Part shown: positions 6,811-12,247 of the stretch, one piece after another
Layout: each line of letters opens with the position of its first letter
Position numbering within the stretch: position 1 is the stretch's first letter
Assembly: GCA_050733935.1 (NCBI GenBank)
Contig: JBOHUC010000022.1
Coordinates: forward strand, 1 to 12,247
Length of the DNA: 12,247 nt
Source of the DNA: JBOHUC01 sp050733935
GTDB lineage: Bacteria; Eisenbacteria; RBG-16-71-46; DASYSL01
Reading direction: 5' to 3'
The notes under the pieces: generated by a model
The model's input: only the letters and a program-made list of their open reading frames with translations
Told to the model about the DNA's origin: nothing
The model's database searches: none
Translations under genes and position numbers: made by a program

Positions 6811-6829
6811 CGAGGCGAAAAGGGAGCGC

Positions 6830-6859
6830 ATCCTACCGCCGGGAACAGGCACGGGACAA
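6830..6859 (-). promoter_or_regulatory. Sigma-70-like promoter for the amidohydrolase
   Basis: On the minus strand TTGTCC (6854-6859) and TAGGAT (6830-6835) are separated by 18 nt, with four of six matches in each hexamer. The predicted start near 6823 gives a leader of about 50 nt that includes the hairpin at 6794-6810 and the Shine-Dalgarno. Confidence 0.4.
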
Positions 6860-6959
6860 GCACGGCCGACGCGGGAATCCACCCAGCGCATGGGTGAGGC
6901 CCCGCAAAGGCCGGGCGCCGCCCTCCGCGACGCATTTGCACTCTGCCTGATCGCGGCCT

Positions 6960-6983
6960 GATTCGCGATGCGACGTGCGAATC
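6960..6983. promoter_or_regulatory. Inverted repeat, candidate activator site
   Basis: GATTCGC (6960-6966) and GCGAATC (6977-6983) are a perfect 7-bp dyad with a 10-nt spacer. A related half-site, AATTCGCA, lies at 7003-7010. The dyad is about 75-97 nt upstream of the start predicted from the sigma-54-like promoter at 7032-7046, a usual distance for an enhancer-binding activator. Confidence 0.4.
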
Positions 6984-7031
6984 CCGGCCCGTCGCGACTC
7001 GCAATTCGCATATGGCCCGAAACGTCCCATG

Positions 7032-7046
7032 TGGCACGCCTCCTGC
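7032..7046 (+). promoter_or_regulatory. Sigma-54 (RpoN)-like promoter
   Basis: TGGCACG at 7032-7038 and CTGC at 7043-7046 match the -24/-12 consensus (TGGCACG, 4 nt, TTGC) with one mismatch. The diagnostic GG and GC are exactly 10 nt apart. The predicted start near 7057 leaves a leader of about 55 nt before the GTG at 7112, which has a strong Shine-Dalgarno. It would drive the ZU5-like lipoprotein and possibly the CHRD gene. Confidence 0.6.
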
Positions 7047-7111
7047 GATGTGCGATAGCGCTGGGAAGTCCGGCTTCACCGACTAGGCACAGAAATGAAG
7101 GAGGCGTCCAC

Positions 7112-7789
7112 GTGTCCAGACATCCGAAAAATGTCTTTCAGTCCCCCGTCGCCACAGCCGCGGCCATCGTGCTCTTCGCGGGCTCGCTCGCGGGCTGCGG
7201 TTCGATGACGAGTGCACCCCTCGCGCCGGAGAGCGCCGCCACGGCGGTCGCAGTTTCGACGCACGGAGTCGGGGGCTCGATCCTTCCCGTGGACGACCCC
7301 ACGATCGGCAAGGCTCCGGTGATCGTGCCTGACGTGGTGATCGACCTCCCGGATGAACTCGACCCGGTGGACTCCGGAGGCGGCCGCGGCGGAAGCCCGG
7401 TCGTCAGGGGAACGCAGGTGGATGGCGCGACGGGAGGAAGCCTGACGAGCGGGCGCTGGACCGTCTCGATCCCTGCGAACGCGTTCAGCGGAACCGCGCA
7501 GGTCCAGGTCTCGTCGCCGTCCCCGAGATCCTGGCGCTGCCAGCTCAGCTTCTCCCCGGGCGACAAGAACAATTTCGCGGAGCCGGTCATGCTGACGGTG
7601 GACTGCCACAACATTCCGCCGCCCCGCATGCGCGACTACATGATCCTGTACTTCAACCCGACCACGTCCGCGTGGGAGCCGATCGTCGGCTCGACGGTCA
7701 ACGTTCGGAACAAGACCGTGAGCGCGCCGCTCTATCACTTCTCGAATACCTACGCGCTCGGCACGGTCGACGGTCCCGCCGGCCCGTAA
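7112..7789 (+). CDS. ZU5-like domain lipoprotein
   Basis: The 225-residue product has a lipoprotein signal (hydrophobic VATAAAIVLFAGS, lipobox LAGC, lipidated Cys29). A Pro/Gly/Asp-rich linker of about 70 residues follows. The C-terminal beta domain (about 100-225) has the ZU5-like pattern: GGSLTSGRWTVSIPANAFSG, a central FAEPVMLTVDC strand, then AWEPIVGSTV and a closing HFSNTYAL. Cys143 and Cys165 could form a disulfide. It is expected to be anchored in the envelope as a structural or binding protein; no enzyme motif is seen. The GTG at 7112 is chosen because GAAGGAGG lies 7 nt before it; the frame is open up to 6968. It lies downstream of the sigma-54-like promoter and 89 nt before the CHRD gene. 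Confidence 0.85.
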   Translation: MSRHPKNVFQSPVATAAAIVLFAGSLAGCGSMTSAPLAPESAATAVAVSTHGVGGSILPVDDPTIGKAPVIVPDVVIDLPDELDPVDSGGGRGGSPVVRGTQVDGATGGSLTSGRWTVSIPANAFSGTAQVQVSSPSPRSWRCQLSFSPGDKNNFAEPVMLTVDCHNIPPPRMRDYMILYFNPTTSAWEPIVGSTVNVRNKTVSAPLYHFSNTYALGTVDGPAGP

Positions 7790-7809
7790 TGGCATCTCTT
7801 TGAAGTCGT

Positions 7810-7834
7810 GGCCGGGCGCATTGTGCGCCCGGCC
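7810..7834. terminator. Strong hairpin between the lipoprotein and CHRD genes
   Basis: Two 11-nt arms (7810-7820 and 7824-7834) pair perfectly around a TTG loop. It begins 20 nt after the lipoprotein stop. There is only a pyrimidine-rich GCTCTCTC after it, not a T-run. It may be a partial terminator or an RNA processing and stability element that sets the ratio of the two products. Confidence 0.5.
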
Positions 7835-7878
7835 GCTCTCTCGTACTCCATCGGCCTTTCGCGCTCGAGGAAACCAAA

Positions 7879-8337
7879 ATGTCGCTGCTCTTCCGCCGAT
7901 CCGCCCTTGCTCTGTCCCTCGGCCTTGCCCTCGCGGTGTGCTCGTTGGCACCTCCGGTAGAGGCGGCGCGGCCCGCGCGCCCCGGTCCCCTTCAGCTCAC
8001 GGCGGAGAACGTGGTCCCGGGTCCCGGTGACTTCGGTGCTCTCGTCGAAGGCAAGATCGGCTTCGGCCGCGAGGCCTGTTTCGAGTTCGTCGTGACAGCA
8101 CCCCTCGCGGGAGTCATCACCCGCATTGCGATCCACGAGGGAGCAGCCGGCTTCGAAGGTCCGGAGGTCGTGGCCCTCAATCCGATGCGTCCGGGGATCA
8201 TGGGTCTGAACGGCTGCGTTCCGATCGATCGGGAGCTTGGGCGCCAGATCTCGCGCAACAAGGCGGGGTATTACGTAGTGGTCAAGACGACGGCCTATCC
8301 GAACGGTGCCGTGCGGGCGCAGCTCGCGAACCGGTAG
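7879..8337 (+). CDS. CHRD domain-containing secreted protein
   Basis: The 152-residue product has a Sec signal peptide (MSLLFRRSALALSLGLALAV) with cleavage probably after VEA at 27-29. The mature part fits the CHRD domain in compact form: LTAENVVPGPGDFG at the start, IAIHEGAAGFEGP in the middle (the HxG..GxxGP signature), ISRNKAGYYVVVKT and the closing NGAVRAQL. Cys67 and Cys113 could pair. CHRD domains are known from chordin and from many bacterial exported proteins of unclear role. The ATG follows GAGGA by 7 nt. No separate promoter is evident, so cotranscription with the lipoprotein through the intervening hairpin is likely. Confidence 0.88.
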   Translation: MSLLFRRSALALSLGLALAVCSLAPPVEAARPARPGPLQLTAENVVPGPGDFGALVEGKIGFGREACFEFVVTAPLAGVITRIAIHEGAAGFEGPEVVALNPMRPGIMGLNGCVPIDRELGRQISRNKAGYYVVVKTTAYPNGAVRAQLANR

Positions 8338-8365
8338 CCGGCGACCGGCGAACTGGCCGGTAACG

Positions 8366-8403
8366 AAAAAAAACGGGGCCCCGGTTCAAGCACCGGGGCC
8401 CCG
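8366..8403 (-). terminator. Rho-independent terminator for the phosphatase gene
   Basis: The arms at 8374-8385 and 8392-8403 form a perfect 12-bp G/C-rich stem around a 6-nt loop (TCAAGC). Eight A residues at 8366-8373 read as a U8 tract on the minus strand directly after the stem, a textbook intrinsic terminator for the gene ending at 8439. On the plus strand the same stem follows the CHRD stop by 36 nt but lacks a U-tract, so it may act weakly in that direction. Confidence 0.9.
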
Positions 8404-8438
8404 CAGTCATTGCAGCCTGTCCGCGCAACCTGTCCGCT

Positions 8439-9437
8439 TCAGCTCACGCGGCCGTTCGCCCGCGAGAGGACGAGCATCGTGAGATCGTCGGTCCGCCGCG
8501 ACTCGCCCAGGAAGGAGGCAAGGCCTCCGCGCATCGCCTGGACGAGCGTCTTGGGCGCCGCGCCGCGTTGCGAACGAAGCAACTGTTCGACGCGCTCCTG
8601 GCCGAATTCGTCGCCGTCCGCTCCGCGCGCCTCGGTCAATCCGTCCGTGTAGAGCACGAGCGATTCCCCTTCACGAAGCCGGAGCTGATCCACTTCGTAC
8701 GGCCGATCGTCGAGCAATCCGAGCGGGAAGCCCGTCGCTCCCAGGGACTCCACCTCGCTCCTCCTCACGATGAGCGGCGGGCAGTGTCCGGCGTTCACGA
8801 GCTCCACGCTGCCGTCGGCGTTCGCGCGGCCGACCACGAGCGTCGCGTAGTGGGACGGAAGAGTCGCCTGAAGGAGCTGGCGATTCACGCGGTGAACGAG
8901 CTGGGCGAGGGGCAAGCCCACGCCGGCGAGCGAGCGGAACGCGGCCTGAAGGTGCGACATGAGAAGCGACGCCGCGACTCCCTTTCCGGAAACGTCCCCC
9001 ACCGCGAAGTAGAGCGTCCGGTCGTCGTCGGCGTGCGTCCAGAGATCGCAGTAGTCGCCGCTCACCGGGCCAGCGGGCTCGTAGCGGTAGTACGTCTCCC
9101 AGCCTGGCGCGTGGAGCACCGGGTCGGGAAGAAGTGCCCCCTGGATGCGGCGCGCGAGCTCGAGGTCGTTCTCGAGCGTCCGCAGCTGCTCAGGAGTGAG
9201 GTCGCACAGGCAGTAACGAAGGAGCGGATTCCCGAGCAGATCCTGCTCGGAGACGTGCTCCTTGCAGACGAGACAGAGCCCGTAGTCGTCGGTCCCGAGC
9301 TGGGACAGCGCGGAGTCGACCTGCCGGAGCAGAAGCACGAGCTGCTCGTCCGAGCCGGTCGTCTGGATTGCCCCCGCGAGGCGGGAGCGGCGGTCTTCGA
9401 GCTGCTGTCGCAGGACGTCGGTGGTCGGGGCGTGCAT
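8439..9437 (-). CDS. SpoIIE-family Ser/Thr phosphatase with DksA-like zinc ribbon
   Basis: The 332-residue protein starts with a helical segment (1-50). A DksA/TraR-like zinc finger follows, with C55-x2-C58 and Cys76 and Cys78 (YCLCDL) as metal ligands. After a linker helix comes a complete SpoIIE/RsbU-type PP2C domain (about 105-330): GDYCD at 127-131, GDVSGKGVAAS at 147-157, NAGHCPPL at 215-222, YTDGLTEA at 263-270 and TDDLT at 316-320. The metal-binding aspartates are present. Family members dephosphorylate anti-anti-sigma factors or similar partners. No STAS or anti-sigma gene lies in the window. The ATG at 9435-9437 is preferred because GAGGAG lies 8 nt upstream; the frame continues to 9602. 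The gene is closed by the terminator at 8366-8403. Confidence 0.93.
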   Translation of the reverse strand: MHAPTTDVLRQQLEDRRSRLAGAIQTTGSDEQLVLLLRQVDSALSQLGTDDYGLCLVCKEHVSEQDLLGNPLLRYCLCDLTPEQLRTLENDLELARRIQGALLPDPVLHAPGWETYYRYEPAGPVSGDYCDLWTHADDDRTLYFAVGDVSGKGVAASLLMSHLQAAFRSLAGVGLPLAQLVHRVNRQLLQATLPSHYATLVVGRANADGSVELVNAGHCPPLIVRRSEVESLGATGFPLGLLDDRPYEVDQLRLREGESLVLYTDGLTEARGADGDEFGQERVEQLLRSQRGAAPKTLVQAMRGGLASFLGESRRTDDLTMLVLSRANGRVS

Positions 9438-9600
9438 GGGTGGGACTCCTCTCGTGCACTGTTGGATGCGCTCTGACGGAGACCATTTTCGCACGAGAGA
9501 GGGACGTTTCAGGCCCGCCGAGCGAGGTCCTGGCGGCCGCTTTGGGGACCTGGCTTCGGACGCCGCAGAGAGCGCCGGACTGCGGAAGCGCGGCCGGGGC

Positions 9601-9627
9601 ATTTCCCCACATTCCCGGCGATTTCCC
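9601..9627. repeat. Three phased ATTtCCC direct repeats
   Basis: ATTTCCC at 9601, ATTCCC at 9611 and ATTTCCC at 9621 start exactly 10 nt apart, so they face the same side of the helix. An inverted copy, GGGAAT, lies at 9639-9644. They sit about 143-170 nt upstream of the start predicted from the sigma-54-like site at 9745, so they could be activator sites. Confidence 0.45.
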
Positions 9628-9720
9628 GCACCTCCGGTGGGAATTCACCCGCCCCTGCAGGGCCTCGCGCGGGTTTGTGTCCGGAACCATTTGCAGGGCA
9701 AGTATTTACAAGCGTGCATC

Positions 9721-9761
9721 ATGCATTGCCTGCGGACGGCCGAATGGCATGCGGAATGCAT
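9721..9761. repeat. Inverted repeat overlapping the sigma-54-like site
   Basis: ATGCATT (9721-9727) and AATGCAT (9755-9761) form a perfect 7-bp dyad with GCC/GGC inside it as further partial symmetry. The right arm covers the -12 element of the promoter-like site. It may be an operator or a chance feature. Confidence 0.35.
9745..9760 (+). promoter_or_regulatory. Second sigma-54-like promoter
   Basis: TGGCATG (9745-9751) and ATGCA (9756-9760) match the -24/-12 consensus with two mismatches. GG and GC are exactly 10 nt apart. The start would fall near 9770, only 7 nt before the ATG at 9777, so most of the weak GAGG ribosome site would be missing from the transcript. That short leader lowers confidence. 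Confidence 0.4.
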
Positions 9762-9776
9762 GTTCCTGAGGCCATC

Positions 9777-10004
9777 ATGGCACTCCACACCGCATCAGCC
9801 CACGCCCACCTGCCGCACGGGGCCCACCGGAGACTCCAGGCCACCAACAAGGCCGCCGTCCGGACGGTCAACACCGTGCGTCTCCTGGTGGCGACGATCG
9901 TTCTGTTGAGCCTCACGGTCGCGCTGTCCGGTGCATTGGTCTCGGGCGCGCAGAAGCTGCAGAACGTGCTCGACGGGAGTGCGACCGCCGCGACGCTGCG
10001 CTGA
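9777..10004 (+). CDS. Small His-rich single-pass membrane protein, 75 aa
   Basis: The product has an N-terminal soluble part with five His in the first 17 residues (positions 4, 9, 11, 14, 17), basic residues up to Arg35, one hydrophobic helix (about 36-58, LLVATIVLLSLTVALSGAL) and a short tail. Positive charge before the helix predicts the N-terminus inside. The His cluster could bind a metal. The family is not recognised. GAGG lies 5 nt before the ATG at 9777; an in-frame ATG at 9756 and a longer frame from 9675 exist but lack ribosome sites. It ends 28 nt from the convergent spermine-synthase-like gene, with no terminator between them. Confidence 0.6.
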   Translation: MALHTASAHAHLPHGAHRRLQATNKAAVRTVNTVRLLVATIVLLSLTVALSGALVSGAQKLQNVLDGSATAATLR

Positions 10005-10032
10005 TCGCCGACAACACCCCAAATCCAGAACG

Positions 10033-12231
10033 CTAGATCGAGTCGGACTCCGTCCGACCGCGGGCCGGATTCTGATAGCCGGACGCGAGCACGGCGCGCG
10101 CCTGGTCCGCGTTTCGCCTCGCATCCACGAAGTCGGGTCGGAGCTCGACCGCACGCTCGAACTCCGCGAGGGCACCGGCGACGTCGCCTGTTTGGGCGAG
10201 GGCCGACCCGAGATTGTTCCGCCAGTCGGCGTTCTCCTCGAGCGCGAGGGCCACGCGATAGTGGCTCGTTGCTTCCGGAAGCCGCCCGGTCGTGAGCGCA
10301 AGGAGGGCGAGGCCCGCGTGCGCGCGCGCGTCGCCTTCCGAGATCGCGAGTGCCTGCCGGTAGGCCTTCTCCGCGTCGCCGGTCCTTCCCTGAAGGAGGA
10401 GAGCGTCTCCGAGGATCCGGTTCGCCATGGCGTTTCGAGGCTGTGCTGCGAGCGCCTGGCGGACCAGCGCCTCCACTCGGACCAGGTCGTTCCGGTCGCG
10501 GGCCGGGTCCACGCTGCGCAGGTAGGCGGCCGCGATCACCTCGCGCAGGTTCTCCTCTCGCACGGCCGCTGCGGCGCTCGCGAGATCCGGTGGAATCCAC
10601 GGAGCCACGGATTCGATCGGATCGAGATGCGCGCGCACGAGCGGGAGCGTCGCGATTTCCCGCCGGTCGTCTTCTTTGGGGCGCGCGACCTCGTACTCGA
10701 GCCGGGACGGGTCGTCACGGTAGATCGTTCCGCCCCGTGACAGCGCGGCGAGGCCCTGCGGCCCGCACAGGAAGGCGCCTGCCTCCACTTCGGGGCGCGA
10801 GAACCAGGCGTCAGACCCACCCCACGGACTGAACTCGAGATCCCGGGCGATAGCCGAATCGGCGAGCACTTCCGTGATCCGCTCGCGCCCGAGCCGAACC
10901 GAGCCCGACTCCGGACCAATGAGCAGAAGCTCACTCGTGTTGTACCAGAGCGTCGCCCCGGGAAACGCGTCGAGAAACGTCGCGACCACCCCGCGCAGCT
11001 CGTCCGCCGAGAGGAAGGGCAGAGGAACGAACTGGGAGAGGATTCCGCCGGGCGCGAGGCGCGCCCGCGCGCGCCGGTAGAAGTCGAGCGTGTAGAAGCC
11101 TGCGGCCCCCGGACGGAAGAGCTGCCCGACCTCGAGCGAGATCACGTCGTAGCGCGCATCGGTGTGGACGAGGTGATTTCGGCCGTCGACGGGAAGGAGC
11201 GTGACGCGGCGATCGTTCATCCAGGCGCTCGGAAAGTGCGCGCGCACGACGTCGAAGACGCGCGGCTCGATGTCCGCGCAGTCGAGTCGCTCGATGTCGT
11301 ACATCGCAAACCGCTCGGGCGTCTGGCCCGCCCCGACGCCCACGAGCAGCACCGTCCGCGGGCGCGGATGAACGAGCATCGGGAGGTGAGCGGCGATCAC
11401 CTGGTGCGTCTTCCGATCCTGACCCTGCCACCAGCGATCGATTTCGAGTGCGATGCCACCCGCGCTCCTCCGGACGACCGCGACGTTCGACTCGACGCCT
11501 TCGCGCATCGCGACGAGCAGGCTCCGATCCGCGAGGAAATCCGCCGGGACTCGCGTTCCGGTGAGCCCGGGGATCGCAAGCCACACCGCGATTGCCGCCG
11601 CCGCGAGAATGAGGCGGGGCACCGGACGAGGCGCCGGGCGAGGCGCGGGACCCGCCGAGCGCTCGAGCCCGATCCAGGCGAGAATGCCCGCGGCCAGGCT
11701 CAAACCGGTGCAGAGCCGCGCTCCGGCCTCGAGTCCGAACCCGGGGAGAACGAAGAAGCCGATCACGAGCGCGCCGGCGATTCCACCGAGCGTGTTGATT
11801 GCGAGCATCGTTCCGAGTCCGAGGCCGGCCCATGCGGGAGTCGTCACGACCATTCGAACCGCGAGCGGAAACGACGCACCGGGGAGCACGGCGGGTGGCA
11901 GAAGCAGCAAGGCCGCCGTCGGAAGCTCGCCTCCGAGCGAGCGCCACCACGCGGGCGGAAGGAAGAGGAGGAACCAGACGAGGAGCGCGCTTGCGACCTG
12001 AAGGAGACCGAGAACGAACACCCGGGCGCGCGCGCGATCGGCGAGCCGTGTTGCGAGCGCGCTCCCGAGCACGATCCCGACCAGCACGAGCGTGAGCGTG
12101 AGCGTGTACGTGCGCACCGTGCCGCCCACGATCGGCGCGAGGAAGCGCGTCCACAGCACCTCCTCCCCGAGCGCGACGAAGCCGGTCGCAAAGAGAAGGA
12201 GCGCGACCGTGCGGAAGACCGAAGCGGGCAC
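10033..12231 (-). CDS. Spermine-synthase-like membrane protein with C-terminal TPRs
   Basis: About 732 residues from the GTG at 12229-12231. The N-terminal half (about 6-222) holds six to seven hydrophobic helices, beginning with the family motif ALGEEVLWTRFL (20-31). A Rossmann methyltransferase-like domain follows (about 240-440): VGVGAG at 297-302, an acidic residue in ADIEP (319-323), DGRN at 349-352 and LAPGGILSQFVPLP at 392-405. Where spermidine synthases carry the catalytic DPSNPW-type segment, this protein reads SLEVGQLFRPG (365-375), with Glu367 in place of Asp, so aminopropyl transfer is doubtful. Residues about 560-715 form at least three TPRs. The 16 nt upstream show no ribosome site and the frame stays open to the window edge, so the true start may lie outside. 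Confidence 0.88.
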   Translation of the reverse strand: MPASVFRTVALLLFATGFVALGEEVLWTRFLAPIVGGTVRTYTLTLTLVLVGIVLGSALATRLADRARARVFVLGLLQVASALLVWFLLFLPPAWWRSLGGELPTAALLLLPPAVLPGASFPLAVRMVVTTPAWAGLGLGTMLAINTLGGIAGALVIGFFVLPGFGLEAGARLCTGLSLAAGILAWIGLERSAGPAPRPAPRPVPRLILAAAAIAVWLAIPGLTGTRVPADFLADRSLLVAMREGVESNVAVVRRSAGGIALEIDRWWQGQDRKTHQVIAAHLPMLVHPRPRTVLLVGVGAGQTPERFAMYDIERLDCADIEPRVFDVVRAHFPSAWMNDRRVTLLPVDGRNHLVHTDARYDVISLEVGQLFRPGAAGFYTLDFYRRARARLAPGGILSQFVPLPFLSADELRGVVATFLDAFPGATLWYNTSELLLIGPESGSVRLGRERITEVLADSAIARDLEFSPWGGSDAWFSRPEVEAGAFLCGPQGLAALSRGGTIYRDDPSRLEYEVARPKEDDRREIATLPLVRAHLDPIESVAPWIPPDLASAAAAVREENLREVIAAAYLRSVDPARDRNDLVRVEALVRQALAAQPRNAMANRILGDALLLQGRTGDAEKAYRQALAISEGDARAHAGLALLALTTGRLPEATSHYRVALALEENADWRNNLGSALAQTGDVAGALAEFERAVELRPDFVDARRNADQARAVLASGYQNPARGRTESDSI

Positions 12232-12247
12232 GGGACCGGTCGCGCGC

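Larger units (their letters stand above)
6772..7111. other. Divergent control region, 340 nt, no gene
   Basis: This gap separates the amidohydrolase (minus) from the lipoprotein gene (plus). It holds a sigma-70-like promoter and a leader hairpin for the former. For the latter it holds an inverted repeat and a sigma-54-like promoter. The open frames across it extend real genes upstream of well-marked starts and are not believed to be translated. Confidence 0.6.
9438..9776. other. Divergent control region, 339 nt, no gene
   Basis: This gap separates the phosphatase (minus) from the small membrane protein (plus). It holds three phased ATTtCCC repeats (9601-9627), an inverted repeat (9721-9761) and a sigma-54-like site (9745-9760). 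No convincing sigma-70 promoter was found for the phosphatase. Frames crossing it look like shadows or upstream extensions of real genes. Confidence 0.55.

Noticed and set aside
6968..7111. N-terminal extension of the ZU5-like lipoprotein
   Set aside because: It would place 48 residues before the lipoprotein signal; the GTG at 7112 has a strong ribosome site and the sigma-54-like promoter lies inside the extension.
10931..12154. Minus-strand frame of 407 codons inside the spermine-synthase-like gene
   Set aside because: Arg- and Ala-rich out-of-frame reading of a high-GC gene, with no domain; the overlapping frame has clear motifs.
1..12247. CRISPR array, insertion sequence, toxin-antitoxin or defence operon
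   Set aside because: No spaced identical repeats, transposase motifs, terminal inverted repeats or recognisable toxin, nuclease or defence domains were seen.

Overview
The window reads as chromosomal DNA from a high-GC, uncultured-type bacterium with a cell envelope that carries lipoproteins. The gene set includes a eukaryotic-like Ser/Thr kinase with a TolB/FlgO-like plus TPR tail, a SpoIIE-type phosphatase with a DksA-like zinc ribbon, a ZU5-like lipoprotein, a CHRD-domain protein and a spermine-synthase-like membrane protein with TPRs. This style is common in Eisenbacteria, Gemmatimonadota and Acidobacteriota. The phylum assignment is inference; no rRNA or tRNA is visible.

Layout, left to right. 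Positions 1-470 hold weak material: a possible gene start leaving the left edge, a small secreted-peptide ORF (minus) and a short ORF that ends inside the start of a DinB-family gene (464-964, plus). The DinB gene has codon use unlike everything else here. A secreted protein of unknown function follows (1118-1855, minus), then a small TPR-like protein (2128-2499, plus, apparently leaderless). Next is a conserved-looking lipoprotein gene (2611-3220, plus) interrupted by two single-base deletions. On the minus strand, an amidohydrolase (5530-6771) lies upstream of the Ser/Thr kinase (3213-5498), with a promoter-like sequence in the 31-nt gap that reaches into the amidohydrolase stop codon. A 340-nt divergent control region carries a sigma-70-like promoter for the amidohydrolase and a strong sigma-54-like promoter for a ZU5-like lipoprotein (7112-7789) and the CHRD protein (7879-8337). 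A strong hairpin with an A-tract (8366-8403) terminates the phosphatase gene (8439-9437, minus). A second gene-free stretch (9438-9776) carries another sigma-54-like site and three 10-bp-phased repeats in front of a 75-residue His-rich single-pass membrane protein (9777-10004). The right end is filled by the spermine-synthase-like/TPR membrane protein (10033-12231, minus), whose start may lie beyond the window.

How they may work together: the kinase and phosphatase suggest protein-phosphorylation signalling, and the two sigma-54-like promoters suggest that the exported lipoprotein/CHRD pair and the small membrane protein are under enhancer-dependent control. No mobile element, CRISPR array, toxin-antitoxin module or defence system was found. 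No convincing undescribed multi-gene system is present. The most informative oddities are the paired sigma-54-like sites and the broken lipoprotein gene.
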